Below the pieces are notes generated by a model. That model saw only the letters and a list, made by a program, of their open reading frames with translations. It was not told the origin of the DNA and searched no databases. Of a stretch of 64,000 nucleotides of DNA, positions 7,911 to 16,290 are shown piece after piece. Where the stretch lies: assembly GCA_040217155.1 (NCBI GenBank), contig JAVJNS010000029.1, positions 62,001 to 126,000 on the forward strand, written 5' to 3'. Source of the stretch: Pelagibius sp040217155 (GTDB lineage: Bacteria; Pseudomonadota; Alphaproteobacteria; Kiloniellales; Kiloniellaceae). The position numbers were made by a program, and so were the translations under genes. Numbering within the stretch: the stretch's first letter is position 1; each line of letters begins with the position of its first letter.

Positions 7911-9661
7911 ACATTTTCAAACACTTCAAGGACGTCGTTGTCGGAGAACTTGAGCAGATGGCGGCGGCCGGCAACCTGCCCGAGGGGCTGGATTTCAGCC
8001 GCGTCGCCGTGGAGCCGCCGCGCGAGCGCGCGCACGGCGACCTTTCGACCAACGCCGCCATGGTCCTGGCCAAGCCGGCGGGCCGCAAGCCCCGCGACCT
8101 GGCCGAGGTTCTGGCCGCACGCCTGCGCGGGGTGGCCGAGGTGACCGGGGTCGAAGTCGCCGGGCCCGGTTTCATCAACCTCAGCCTCGAACCGCAGGCC
8201 TGGTACGCCCGTCTGGCCGAGGTTCTGCAGGCCGGCAGCGGCTATGGCGCGAGCGATCTCGGCGCCGGCCAGTCGGTCAACGTGGAGTACGTCTCGGCCA
8301 ATCCGACCGGGCCGCTGACCGTCGGCCACGCGCGCGGCGCGGTGGTCGGCGACGCCCTGGCGGCACTGCTCGCCAAGGTCGGCTACGCGGTCACCAGGGA
8401 GTACTACATCAACGATGCCGGCGGGCAGGTCGATGTGCTGGCGCGCTCGGCCTATCTGCGCTACCGCGAGGCACTGGGCGAGGATATCGGCGAAATTCCC
8501 GAGGGTCTCTACCCCGGCGGCTACCTGAGAGATACCGGCGAGGCCCTGGCCGCGCGCGACGGCGACAAGTGGCTCAGTGTGCCGGAAGCGGACTGGCTGC
8601 CGGCGGTGCGCGGTTTCGCCATCGATTCCATGATGGACCTGGTGCGCGCCGACCTGGAGTTCCTCGGCGTCCGCCAGGACGTGTTCTCCTCGGAGCGCAA
8701 GCTGGTCGAGGCCGGCGGCGTCGAAGAGGTGGTGAAGACCCTGGAGGCCCGCGATCTGGTCTACACCGGCGTGCTGGAGCCGCCCAAAGGCAAGACGCCC
8801 GAGGACTGGGAACCGCGCCCGCAGCTGCTGTTCAAGGCCAGCGCGTTCGGCGACGACGTCGACCGGGCGCTGAAGAAGTCCGACGGCTCCTGGACCTACT
8901 TCGCCGGCGACATGGCCTATCACCTGGACAAGTTCCGGCGCGGTTTTCCGCTCATGATCGACGTCTGGGGAGCCGACCACGGCGGCTACATCAAGCGCAT
9001 GACGGCGGGCGTGAAGGCGCTCACCGAGGGCCGGGGCGAGCTGGACGTGAAGGTCTGCCAGCTGGTCAATCTCAAGCGCGGCGGCGAAATTGTGAAGATG
9101 TCCAAGCGGGCCGGCACCTTCGTGACCCTGCGCGAGGTCATCGAGGAAGTCGGCAAGGACGTCGTCCGCTTCATCATGCTGACCCGCAAGAACGACGCGA
9201 CCCTGGATTTCGACCTCGTGGAGGTCATGGAGCAGTCGCGCGACAACCCGGTATTCTACGTCCAGTACTGCCATGCCCGCTGCCGTTCGGTGCTGCGCCA
9301 CGCGGCGGCGGAAATGCCGGGGGTATCCCTAGATGCTGTGGCATTGGCGGGCGCCGACCTCAATCGCTTGACCGACTCGGGGGAGCTTGCTCTGATCAAA
9401 CTCCTGGCGGAATGGCCGCGCCTGCTCGAATCCGCCGCCGAGGCTCATGAACCTCACCGGGTGGCGTTTTATCTCTACGATGTGGCCGGAGCGTTCCATG
9501 GTCTCTGGACCAAAGGCAAAGACAATGCCGAACTGCGCTTTCTGCTTCCGGACGATCCGGCGTTGACGGCGGCGCGCCTAGCCCTGGTGCAGGGGGCGGC
9601 TTTCGTGGTTGCTTCCGGCCTGGAGATCTTCGGTGTGACCCCAGTGGAGGAGATGCGGTAG
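7907..9661 (+). CDS. argS: Arginyl-tRNA synthetase
   Basis: A 584-residue class I aminoacyl-tRNA synthetase charging tRNA-Arg. The N-terminal additional domain is followed by Ser-Ala-Asn-Pro-Thr-Gly-Pro-Leu-Thr-Val-Gly-His-Ala-Arg-Gly (the HIGH equivalent), a Lys-Met-Ser-Lys-Arg-Ala-Gly loop and a helical DALR anticodon domain at the C-terminus. ATG 7907 overlaps the dgt stop by four bases. The stop codon abuts the next gene directly (9659-9661, ATG at 9662). Length and order of domains are normal; no anomalies seen. Confidence 0.97.
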   Translation: MNIFKHFKDVVVGELEQMAAAGNLPEGLDFSRVAVEPPRERAHGDLSTNAAMVLAKPAGRKPRDLAEVLAARLRGVAEVTGVEVAGPGFINLSLEPQAWYARLAEVLQAGSGYGASDLGAGQSVNVEYVSANPTGPLTVGHARGAVVGDALAALLAKVGYAVTREYYINDAGGQVDVLARSAYLRYREALGEDIGEIPEGLYPGGYLRDTGEALAARDGDKWLSVPEADWLPAVRGFAIDSMMDLVRADLEFLGVRQDVFSSERKLVEAGGVEEVVKTLEARDLVYTGVLEPPKGKTPEDWEPRPQLLFKASAFGDDVDRALKKSDGSWTYFAGDMAYHLDKFRRGFPLMIDVWGADHGGYIKRMTAGVKALTEGRGELDVKVCQLVNLKRGGEIVKMSKRAGTFVTLREVIEEVGKDVVRFIMLTRKNDATLDFDLVEVMEQSRDNPVFYVQYCHARCRSVLRHAAAEMPGVSLDAVALAGADLNRLTDSGELALIKLLAEWPRLLESAAEAHEPHRVAFYLYDVAGAFHGLWTKGKDNAELRFLLPDDPALTAARLALVQGAAFVVASGLEIFGVTPVEEMR

Positions 9662-10669
9662 ATGGGGAATGATCCCGGATCGGGCCGCCGCGGCGACGAC
9701 GATCTCAGCGCCGATGGTCCCGCCTTCAGCGACGAAGGCATGCGCCGCATCATCTATGGCCAGGATCGCGAGACCCGGCGCGACAGCCGTAGCAGCGCCT
9801 TCGCCCAGGATACCGAGGAACTGGCGGCCGACCTGCGCGGACGGCGCAGTCTGGTCCCCGTGGTGACCGCGCTGGCGGCGCTTCTCAGTTTCGGCGCCAT
9901 CGTCTGGTACGCCTACAGCTGGGGCACCGGCCAGATGGCGAACGAAGACCTGCCCGTGGTCAGCGCCCAGCCGATACCCGAGAAGGTGAAGCCGGATCAG
10001 CCCGGCGGCATGGATGTGCCGCACCAGGGGATTGCGGTGCTGAACGAGGGCGAGAGTGGCGGCGAGACGCCGCCGGTCGAGCGGCTGCTGCCGCCGCCGG
10101 AAACCCCCGCGCCGCCAGAACCGCTGGAGCCTGCGCTCGCGCAGTTGACCGAGCCGGGCGCCGAGGAGTCGATACCGCAGGCGCCCGAGGCACCCTTGAT
10201 CGCCGAAGCGCCGCCGGCGGACGCTGTGCCATCCTCTGAGCTGGCCCAATCGGACGCGGTGTCGGACGCGGCATCGGGCGCGGTGGTGCCGATCCCCAAG
10301 CCGGGGGAGGGCGAAGGCCAGGACCAGATTGCCGCGCTGCTCGAACAGGAGCCGCTGGAAACGGCGAACGGCGAGCCCTCGCAGCCGCCCTCGGCACCCA
10401 CCCAGAGCGCGGCCCTGGCCACCGGCGCCGTGGTGCTGCAGCTTTCCTCGGTGAAGTCGGAGGCGGCGGCGGGCCAGGAGTGGGCGCGCCTGCAAAAGGC
10501 CCATCCGGACCAGCTTGGCGGCCGCGCCCTGGCGCTGGATAGCGCCGAGGTCAAGGGCACCACCTACTACCGGGTTCAGACGGGGCCTTTTCCAAGCCGC
10601 GCCGCGGCGGCCGATCTCTGCGCTCAGCTGAAGTCCCGCAACCAGGACTGCCTCGTCAAGCAACGCTGA
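9662..10669 (+). CDS. SPOR domain inner-membrane protein
   Basis: A 335-residue bitopic protein: an acidic cytoplasmic stretch (1-62), one transmembrane helix (about 64-86, Val-Pro-Val-Val-Thr-Ala...Trp-Tyr-Ala-Tyr), a long Pro/Ala/Glu-rich periplasmic spacer, and a C-terminal SPOR domain (about 255-335; Val-Leu-Gln-Leu-Ser-Ser-Val...Thr-Tyr-Tyr-Arg-Val-Gln-Thr-Gly-Pro-Phe). SPOR domains bind denuded septal glycan strands, so a role in division or septal wall work is likely; the neighbouring nagZ fits a wall-recycling context. Start abuts the argS stop and its own stop overlaps nagZ (ATGA). Confidence 0.9.
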   Translation: MGNDPGSGRRGDDDLSADGPAFSDEGMRRIIYGQDRETRRDSRSSAFAQDTEELAADLRGRRSLVPVVTALAALLSFGAIVWYAYSWGTGQMANEDLPVVSAQPIPEKVKPDQPGGMDVPHQGIAVLNEGESGGETPPVERLLPPPETPAPPEPLEPALAQLTEPGAEESIPQAPEAPLIAEAPPADAVPSSELAQSDAVSDAASGAVVPIPKPGEGEGQDQIAALLEQEPLETANGEPSQPPSAPTQSAALATGAVVLQLSSVKSEAAAGQEWARLQKAHPDQLGGRALALDSAEVKGTTYYRVQTGPFPSRAAAADLCAQLKSRNQDCLVKQR

Positions 10670-11703
10670 TGTCAAGCACCGCCACCCTGCCGACCCCCAC
10701 CGCGGCGATCTACGGATGCGCGGGGCTCAGCCTCAGCGCCGAGGAGGAGAGCTTCTTTCGCGCCGCCGATCCCTTCGGCTTCATCCTCTTTGCGCGCAAC
10801 TGCGTGGAACCGCAGCAGGTTCGCGACCTTGTCGCGGCGCTGCGCGCCACCGTCGGGCGCGGCGATGCGCCGGTGCTAATCGATCAGGAGGGCGGACGGG
10901 TTGCCCGCTTGAAGCCGCCGCACTGGCGCGCCGCGCCGCCGGCCAGCTACTTCGGCCGGCTGGCCAGCCACGACCGCGCCACGGCGCAGGAGGCGCTGCG
11001 CCTCAACACCATGCTGATTGCCGCCGAACTGACGGACCTGGGGATCGACGTCGACTGCGTGCCGCTTCTGGACCTGCAGTTTCCCGGCGCCCACGACGTC
11101 ATCGGCGACCGCTCCTTCGGCGGCGATCCGGAACTGGTGGCGGACCTCGGCGGCATCGTTTGCGAGACCATGCTGGCGGCCGGGGTCATGCCCGTCGTCA
11201 AGCACATCCCCGGCCATGGCCGGGCGCGGGTCGACAGCCACAAGGAATTGCCGACTGTCGGCACCGCGACGGCGGAGCTGGAGGCGAGCGACTTCCGGCC
11301 CTTCAAGGCACTGGCCGGCGCGCCCTGGGCGATGACCGCCCACGTCGTCTATAGCGCCCTGGACGATGCCCGTCCGGCGACCACCTCGCCGGTGGTGATC
11401 GGCGGGGCGATCCGCGGCGGCATCGGGTTCGACGGCCTGCTGCTGTCCGACGATCTTTCCATGGAAGCGCTCCAGGGCAGCCTCGGCGAGCGGGCGGCGG
11501 CGTCGCTGGCGGCGGGCTGCGACGTGGTCCTGCACTGCAACGGCAAGCCGGAAGAGATGGTCCAGGTGGCCGCGGCCGTGGGGCCGCTTTCGGCGGAGGC
11601 CGGGCGGCGCATCGCGGCGGGACGGGCCCGCCTCGGCGTCGCGGCGCCGGTCGATCAGGCCAGTCTGCGGCGCCGTCTCGACGCCCTTATGAACACCGGA
11701 TGA
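10669..11703 (+). CDS. nagZ: Beta-N-acetylhexosaminidase NagZ
   Basis: A 344-residue glycoside hydrolase family 3 enzyme of single-domain NagZ size. The family signature is present: Val-Lys-His-Ile-Pro-Gly-His-Gly-Arg, followed by Val-Asp-Ser-His-Lys-Glu-Leu-Pro, which gives the catalytic Asp/His dyad of the mobile loop, and Leu-Leu-Ser-Asp-Asp-Leu-Ser-Met carrying the nucleophile Asp. It removes GlcNAc from anhydro-muropeptides in the cytoplasm during peptidoglycan recycling. Overlaps both neighbours by four bases or less, indicating a translationally coupled run with the SPOR gene and the site-2 protease. Confidence 0.95.
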   Translation: MSSTATLPTPTAAIYGCAGLSLSAEEESFFRAADPFGFILFARNCVEPQQVRDLVAALRATVGRGDAPVLIDQEGGRVARLKPPHWRAAPPASYFGRLASHDRATAQEALRLNTMLIAAELTDLGIDVDCVPLLDLQFPGAHDVIGDRSFGGDPELVADLGGIVCETMLAAGVMPVVKHIPGHGRARVDSHKELPTVGTATAELEASDFRPFKALAGAPWAMTAHVVYSALDDARPATTSPVVIGGAIRGGIGFDGLLLSDDLSMEALQGSLGERAAASLAAGCDVVLHCNGKPEEMVQVAAAVGPLSAEAGRRIAAGRARLGVAAPVDQASLRRRLDALMNTG

Positions 11704-12419
11704 TGCCGCTCCTCGATTTCGATTTCTCGGCCCAGGCCTACACCGTCTCGACCTGGGTCATTCCGATCCTGCTGGCGATCACCCTGCACGAGGCCGCGCA
11801 CGGCATCATCGCCTGGTCCTATGGCGACGACACCGCCTACAAGCAGGGCCGCGTGACTCTCAATCCGCTGAAGCACATCGACCCGATGGGCACCGTCGTC
11901 CTGCCGATCCTACTCTATCTGTCGCCGCTGCCGTTTATCTTCGGCTATGCCAAGCCGGTGCCGGTGGCCTTTCACCGCCTGCGCAAGCCGCGCCGCGACA
12001 TGATCTACGTGGCGGCCGCCGGCCCCGCGGCCAACCTGCTGCTGGCGCTCGCCTCGGCGCTGCTGTTTCATCCGGCGGCGCTGCTGCCCGACCCGGCTTC
12101 GGATTGGCTGCGGCTGATGCTGCTGAACTCGATTCTCATCAACCTGGTCCTGGCGGTGCTCAACCTGCTGCCGCTGCCGCCGCTGGACGGCGGCCGCATC
12201 GCCGTGGGACTGCTGCCCCTCGGCCTGGCCGCGCCGCTGGCGCGGCTCGAGCGCTATGGCATCTTCATTCTTATCGGGGCCTTCTTCCTGCTGCCCTACG
12301 CAGGCCGGGCCATTGGTGTTAACCTGTCGTTCTTCGACTTGGTGATTCGCACGCCGGTCAACTGGCTGCTGCCGTTCTTCACCTGGCTGGCCGGCCTGCC
12401 GGAGGGTATTTATCTTTGA
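11700..12419 (+). CDS. Site-2 protease family (M50) membrane metalloprotease
   Basis: A 239-residue polytopic protein with the zinc motif His-Glu-Ala-Ala-His at residues 30-34 in the first membrane segment and the distal Pro-Pro-Leu-Asp-Gly-Gly-Arg motif, the third ligand of M50 proteases. This is the short FtsH/YwhC-like subgroup without PDZ domain. Members cut transmembrane segments; the target is unknown. It starts inside the nagZ stop (ATGATG at 11700) and ends 22 bases before scpA, so it belongs to the same transcription unit. Confidence 0.9.
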   Translation: MMPLLDFDFSAQAYTVSTWVIPILLAITLHEAAHGIIAWSYGDDTAYKQGRVTLNPLKHIDPMGTVVLPILLYLSPLPFIFGYAKPVPVAFHRLRKPRRDMIYVAAAGPAANLLLALASALLFHPAALLPDPASDWLRLMLLNSILINLVLAVLNLLPLPPLDGGRIAVGLLPLGLAAPLARLERYGIFILIGAFFLLPYAGRAIGVNLSFFDLVIRTPVNWLLPFFTWLAGLPEGIYL

Positions 12420-12441
12420 GAGACTTTGAGGGACCGCAAGC

Positions 12442-13245
12442 GTGAGTGACGTGGTTTCATTCGACGAAGGCATTGAGGGCGCGCGCAGCGTTGCCCGCGA
12501 CCGCCTGCTGCTCGATCTGGACGGCTATGCCGGGCCGATCGACGTGCTGCTGGAACTGGCGCGCGACCAGAAGGTCGACCTGAAGCACATCCGCATCCTC
12601 GATCTCGCCGAGCAGTATCTGGAGTTCGTGCGCGAGGCGCGGGCGATCCGCCTCGAACTGGCCGCCGACTATCTGGTCATGGCCGCCTGGCTGGCCTACC
12701 TGAAATCGCGCCTGCTGCTGCCGGAGACCGGCACCGACGAGGAGCCCAGCGGCGCCGAGATGGCGGCGGCGCTGAAGTTCCAGATGCAGCGCCTGCAGGC
12801 CATGCGCGATGTCGGCCAGAAGCTGATGGCCCTGCCGCAGTTCGGCAACGACATTTTCGGCCGCGGCACGCCGGAGCGCGTGAGACTGCGGACCACGACA
12901 ACCTACGAGGCGACGCTCTACGATCTGTTGAAGGCCTACGGCCGCAACCGCGCCCAGAGCGGGCCGAAGAACCTGCACATTCACCGCAGCGAGCTCTATT
13001 CCGTCGACCGCGCGGTCACCCGCCTGACCAGCATGCTCGGCGCCATGCCGGGCTGGCGCACGCTGTCGTCCTTCCTGCCGCCGGATCTGCAGGGCGATCC
13101 GCTGCTGCGGCGCTCCGCCCTGGCCTCGACCTTCGCGGCAACCCTTGAAATGTGCAAGGCAGGCAAGCTGCGCATTCGCCAGGATGGGACCTTCGGGCCG
13201 ATCTACCTGCGCGGCGCCGCCGAAGAGCAACAGGAGCAAGCATGA
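12442..13245 (+). CDS. scpA: Segregation and condensation protein A
   Basis: A 267-residue kleisin. The conserved opening Tyr-Ala-Gly-Pro-Ile-Asp-Val-Leu-Leu-Glu-Leu-Ala-Arg and Ala-Ala-Tyr-Leu-type helix (Met-Ala-Ala-Trp-Leu-Ala-Tyr-Leu-Lys-Ser-Arg-Leu-Leu-Leu-Pro) mark ScpA; a C-terminal winged helix follows. It bridges SMC heads and recruits ScpB in chromosome condensation. The start is GTG 12442 with a weak upstream purine tract (GAGGGACCGCAAGC). Its stop overlaps the scpB ATG (ATGA), as expected for partners made in fixed ratio. Confidence 0.95.
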   Translation: MSDVVSFDEGIEGARSVARDRLLLDLDGYAGPIDVLLELARDQKVDLKHIRILDLAEQYLEFVREARAIRLELAADYLVMAAWLAYLKSRLLLPETGTDEEPSGAEMAAALKFQMQRLQAMRDVGQKLMALPQFGNDIFGRGTPERVRLRTTTTYEATLYDLLKAYGRNRAQSGPKNLHIHRSELYSVDRAVTRLTSMLGAMPGWRTLSSFLPPDLQGDPLLRRSALASTFAATLEMCKAGKLRIRQDGTFGPIYLRGAAEEQQEQA

Positions 13246-14291
13246 CCTCCGAAAACCCCGAGATGGACTCGATCGAAGCGGAAGCGCCGGAAGCGCCGGA
13301 CGCGGACCTGCCTGAAATCGATACCGCCGAGGATCGGCCAGAGGCCGGCGAGGATCGGCCAGAGGCCGCCGAAGACCAGGGCGAGACGCCTGAAGGCGGT
13401 GAAACGGGCGCCTCGGATTTCGACAATCTGCGGCTCGTCGAGGCGCTGCTTTTCGCTTCCGCCGAGCCGCTGGCGCCGGCGCAACTGGCGCGCTTCCTGC
13501 CGGAGGAGACCGATCTTGATCCCCTGCTGGCGGACCTCGAAGTGCTCTACGCCAACCGCGGTGTGAACCTTGTGAAGCGCGGCGGCCGCTGGGCCTTTCG
13601 TACCGCCGAGGATCTTGCCCCGCGAATGGAGATTGAAAACAAGGTGGTGCGCAAGCTCTCCCGTGTCGCCTTGGAGACCCTGGCGGTGATCGCCTATCAC
13701 CAGCCGGTGACCCGCGCCGAGATCGAGGAGATCCGAGGCGTCGCGCTTTCCAAGGGCACCCTCGACACGTTGCTGGAGATCGGCTGGATCCGGCCCAAGG
13801 GACGGCGCCGGACGCCGGGCCGTCCGGTGACCTGGGGCACTTCCGAGGCCTTCCTGGATCACTTCGGCCTCGAGGGTCTCGATGCGCTGCCGGGCGTCGA
13901 GGAACTGAAGGCCGCCGGACTGCTCGATGCGCGCCCGGCGCTGACCGCGCTTGGCGATCGCGGACTGCTGCCCGCTGCTGGTGAGGTGATGCCCGAAGAA
14001 GTCGATGACGAGGACGACGAAACCGACAGCGAGATCATCGAAGGCAGCGAGCGCGATCTGCTCGACGCGACCTTCGGCGAGGACCTGCTGCCGCAGGAGG
14101 TCGACCTTTCCGCCGCCGCGCCGGATGACGGCGACACCGATGCAGGACCCGGGGAGGAGGCCGTCGAAAACTCGGCCAAAGAGATGCCGGCCGAGGAGCA
14201 TCTCGCCGAGGACGCCGCCCCCGAAGACGGCGCCGAAGACGCCGCCCCTGAAGACGAAGCTGGCGACGCGCCCCAGCGGAGCACCGGCTGA
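13242..14291 (+). CDS. scpB: Segregation and condensation protein B with long acidic extensions
   Basis: A 349-residue protein. The conserved core (about 60-230) has two winged-helix units, with Val-Glu-Ala-Leu-Leu-Phe-Ala-Ser near the beginning, Thr-Leu-Ala-Val-Ile-Ala-Tyr-His-Gln-Pro-Val-Thr-Arg-Ala-Glu-Ile and Gly-Arg-Pro-Val-Thr-Trp-Gly-Thr. ScpB dimers bind ScpA in the SMC complex. The core is flanked by an acidic N-terminal arm and a roughly 110-residue Glu/Asp/Ala-rich C-terminal tail, making it much longer than usual for the family (often about 200-250). ATG 13242 overlaps the scpA stop. Confidence 0.93.
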   Translation: MTSENPEMDSIEAEAPEAPDADLPEIDTAEDRPEAGEDRPEAAEDQGETPEGGETGASDFDNLRLVEALLFASAEPLAPAQLARFLPEETDLDPLLADLEVLYANRGVNLVKRGGRWAFRTAEDLAPRMEIENKVVRKLSRVALETLAVIAYHQPVTRAEIEEIRGVALSKGTLDTLLEIGWIRPKGRRRTPGRPVTWGTSEAFLDHFGLEGLDALPGVEELKAAGLLDARPALTALGDRGLLPAAGEVMPEEVDDEDDETDSEIIEGSERDLLDATFGEDLLPQEVDLSAAAPDDGDTDAGPGEEAVENSAKEMPAEEHLAEDAAPEDGAEDAAPEDEAGDAPQRSTG

Positions 14292-14323
14292 GCCCCGTGG
14301 CCGGCCGTTCGTGATTTCCGGCG

Positions 14324-15391
14324 ATGACCGCGCTATCCCTGGAGCACGTCAGCCATGCCTTCGGCGACCTCCTGGCCGTCGATGACCTCAGCCTGTCGCT
14401 GGAAGCCGGCGAGGTGGTCTGCCTGCTCGGCCCTTCCGGCTGCGGCAAGACCACGGCGCTGAGGGTCGCCGCCGGGCTGGAACCGCTGCAGCGGGGCCGG
14501 GTTCAGATCGGCGGCGAGGTGGTGGCCGGCGAGGGCCGCGAGCGGCCGCCGGAGGACCGCTCGGTCGGCCTGGTGTTTCAGGACTACGCCCTGTTTCCCC
14601 ATCTCACGGTCGCCGACAACGTGGCCTTCGGGCTGCGCCGCCTTGCTGCCGGCGAAAAGCGCGGCCGGGTGACGGACGCGCTGCAACTGGTCGGCATGGC
14701 CGGGGAGGCGGCGGCCTATCCGCACCAGCTCTCCGGCGGCCAGCAGCAGCGTGTCGCCCTGGCCCGGGCCCTGGCGCCGCGCCCCGGCGTTATGCTGCTC
14801 GACGAGCCGTTCTCCAACCTCGACGCCCGCTTGCGCCAGCAGGTGCGCGACGACACGCTGCACGTCCTCAAGCAGAGCGGCACCACCACCCTCATGGTCA
14901 CCCATGACCCGGAGGAGGCCATGTTCATGGCCGACCGCATCGCCCTGATGCGTGCAGGGCGCATGGTCCAGCAGGGCACGCCGGCCAATCTCTACTACGA
15001 GCCAAACGACGCATTCGTTGCGTCTTTTTTCGGTGAAATCAATAGGTTACAGAGCGTTGTTGAAGCTGGAAAAGTGGCAACGCCGTTCGGTGCGGTATCG
15101 GCCGGGGATCTGGCCGAGGGTAGCGCGGTGGAAGTGCTGATCCGCCCCGAGGCGCTGCACCTGACCGCCTTGGACGACGGCAGCGAGGTGCCGCCCCACA
15201 GCGTCGCGGTGATGGCGGCACGGCTGATGGGCCGGACCAGCCTCATTCACCTGCGCAGCCTCGATCTGCCCGAGGGCGCGCCGCACTTCCACGCCCGGGT
15301 GCCGGGGCGCTTCCTGCCCCCGGAGCGCCAGCGCCTGGCGGTGGCGCTGGACCGGGCGCAAGCCTTTGTTTTTCCCTGCGAGCCGCGTTAA
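14324..15391 (+). CDS. Orphan ABC transporter ATPase (FbpC/PotA-like, with TOBE domain)
   Basis: A 355-residue ATP-binding subunit: Walker A Gly-Pro-Ser-Gly-Cys-Gly-Lys-Thr-Thr, Q-loop in Val-Phe-Gln-Asp-Tyr-Ala-Leu-Phe-Pro-His, signature Leu-Ser-Gly-Gly-Gln-Gln-Gln, Walker B ending Leu-Leu-Asp-Glu-Pro, and an H-loop Thr-His-Asp. The C-terminal third is a TOBE-like domain. This architecture belongs to importers of iron(III), polyamine, sulfate and similar solutes. No permease or binding protein lies nearby, so either it serves a transporter elsewhere or it is a stray insertion between scpB and tatA, which commonly adjoin in alphaproteobacteria. Substrate unassigned. Confidence 0.88.
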   Translation: MTALSLEHVSHAFGDLLAVDDLSLSLEAGEVVCLLGPSGCGKTTALRVAAGLEPLQRGRVQIGGEVVAGEGRERPPEDRSVGLVFQDYALFPHLTVADNVAFGLRRLAAGEKRGRVTDALQLVGMAGEAAAYPHQLSGGQQQRVALARALAPRPGVMLLDEPFSNLDARLRQQVRDDTLHVLKQSGTTTLMVTHDPEEAMFMADRIALMRAGRMVQQGTPANLYYEPNDAFVASFFGEINRLQSVVEAGKVATPFGAVSAGDLAEGSAVEVLIRPEALHLTALDDGSEVPPHSVAVMAARLMGRTSLIHLRSLDLPEGAPHFHARVPGRFLPPERQRLAVALDRAQAFVFPCEPR

Positions 15392-15409
15392 CCCTGAAGT
15401 TTTGCAGCG

Positions 15410-15438
15410 TTGCGGCGGCGGGGGCTTTTTGCGATAGT
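15410..15438 (+). promoter_or_regulatory. Sigma-70-type promoter for tatABC
   Basis: TTGCGG (15410-15415) and GATAGT (15433-15438) are 17 bases apart, 46 bases before the tatA ATG. A GTGAGGGAGATCCC ribosome site follows downstream. Sequence inference only. Confidence 0.42.
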
Positions 15439-15483
15439 CCGCCTCAACAGGCGGTCACGAATAAATGTGAGGGAGATCCCGGA

Positions 15484-15732
15484 ATGGGGACCTTTAGTAT
15501 CTGGCACTGGCTCATCGTGCTGGTTGTTGTACTTGTTCTGTTCGGCGGCGGCGGTAAAATTCCAAAGCTGATGCGCGACATGGGACAGGGCATCAACGCC
15601 TTCAAGAAAGGCTTGAAGGAAGACGGGAAAAAGAAGGAAGAAGAAGCGGCCGGCGACGACCCCAAGGTCATCAACCGGGACAGCGCCGCGATGTCGACCT
15701 CCGAGGAGAAGGACAAGGCGGCCAACGGCTGA
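15484..15732 (+). CDS. tatA: Twin-arginine translocase subunit TatA
   Basis: An 82-residue protein: short N-terminal transmembrane helix (Trp-Leu-Ile-Val-Leu-Val-Val-Val-Leu-Val-Leu-Phe-Gly-Gly), the Phe-Gly hinge, then an amphipathic Lys-rich helix and a charged hydrophilic tail, the complete TatA plan. TatA oligomers form the pore for folded proteins carrying RR signals. It heads a tatABC set; a Tat-type signal is seen in this window on the TRAP solute-binding protein at 42.3 kb. The Gly-rich hinge reads Phe-Gly-Gly-Gly-Gly-Lys-Ile-Pro, normal for alphaproteobacteria. Confidence 0.96.
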   Translation: MGTFSIWHWLIVLVVVLVLFGGGGKIPKLMRDMGQGINAFKKGLKEDGKKKEEEAAGDDPKVINRDSAAMSTSEEKDKAANG

Positions 15733-15783
15733 GGCCCGGCCGGCCGCGTTTCTGCGTTCCGCGTTTTCCGAAGATGAGCGGCC

Positions 15784-16290
15784 ATGTTTGATATCGGCTG
15801 GTCCGAGATGGCGGTGATCGCTTTGATCGCCCTTATCGTAATCGGACCCAAGGATCTGCCAAGTACGATGAAGACCATTGCGCATTGGATGCGCAAGGCG
15901 AAGTCGCTTACCCGCGAGTTCCAATCGGGTTTCGACGACATGGTGCGCGAGGCCGAACTGGAGGACGCGAAGAAAGCGCTGGAAGCCACGCGCAGCGGCA
16001 ACCTGCAGCGCACCATTTCCAATGCCATCGACCCGGACGACGAGGTCGGCAAGGAAGTTCGCGCCGTCGAACAGGAGGCGCGCCGCGAGAGCGCTGGCGC
16101 CGCGGGCGGCGGCAGCGGAGAGCAGGCTGAAGACGGCAATGCCGGGCGGGCGGCCTCCAGCATGCCGGCGGCCAGCATCGCGCCGCCGCATTCCCTGACG
16201 CCGCCGGCAGCGGACACCGGCGCTTCGGGTGGCGGCGACGACAAGCCGGCTTCGGCGCCCGACAGCGAAGGCTCCAAAAAGACCGCATGA
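15784..16290 (+). CDS. tatB: Twin-arginine translocase subunit TatB
   Basis: A 168-residue protein beginning Met-Phe-Asp-Ile-Gly-Trp-Ser-Glu-Met, the TatB-specific N-terminus with the conserved Glu in the membrane helix, then Gly-Pro-Lys-Asp-Leu-Pro and a long amphipathic helix with a low-complexity Ala/Gly/Ser C-tail. TatB forms the substrate receptor with TatC. The ATG follows tatA by 51 bases; the stop overlaps the tatC ATG by four bases (ATGA). Confidence 0.95.
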   Translation: MFDIGWSEMAVIALIALIVIGPKDLPSTMKTIAHWMRKAKSLTREFQSGFDDMVREAELEDAKKALEATRSGNLQRTISNAIDPDDEVGKEVRAVEQEARRESAGAAGGGSGEQAEDGNAGRAASSMPAASIAPPHSLTPPAADTGASGGGDDKPASAPDSEGSKKTA

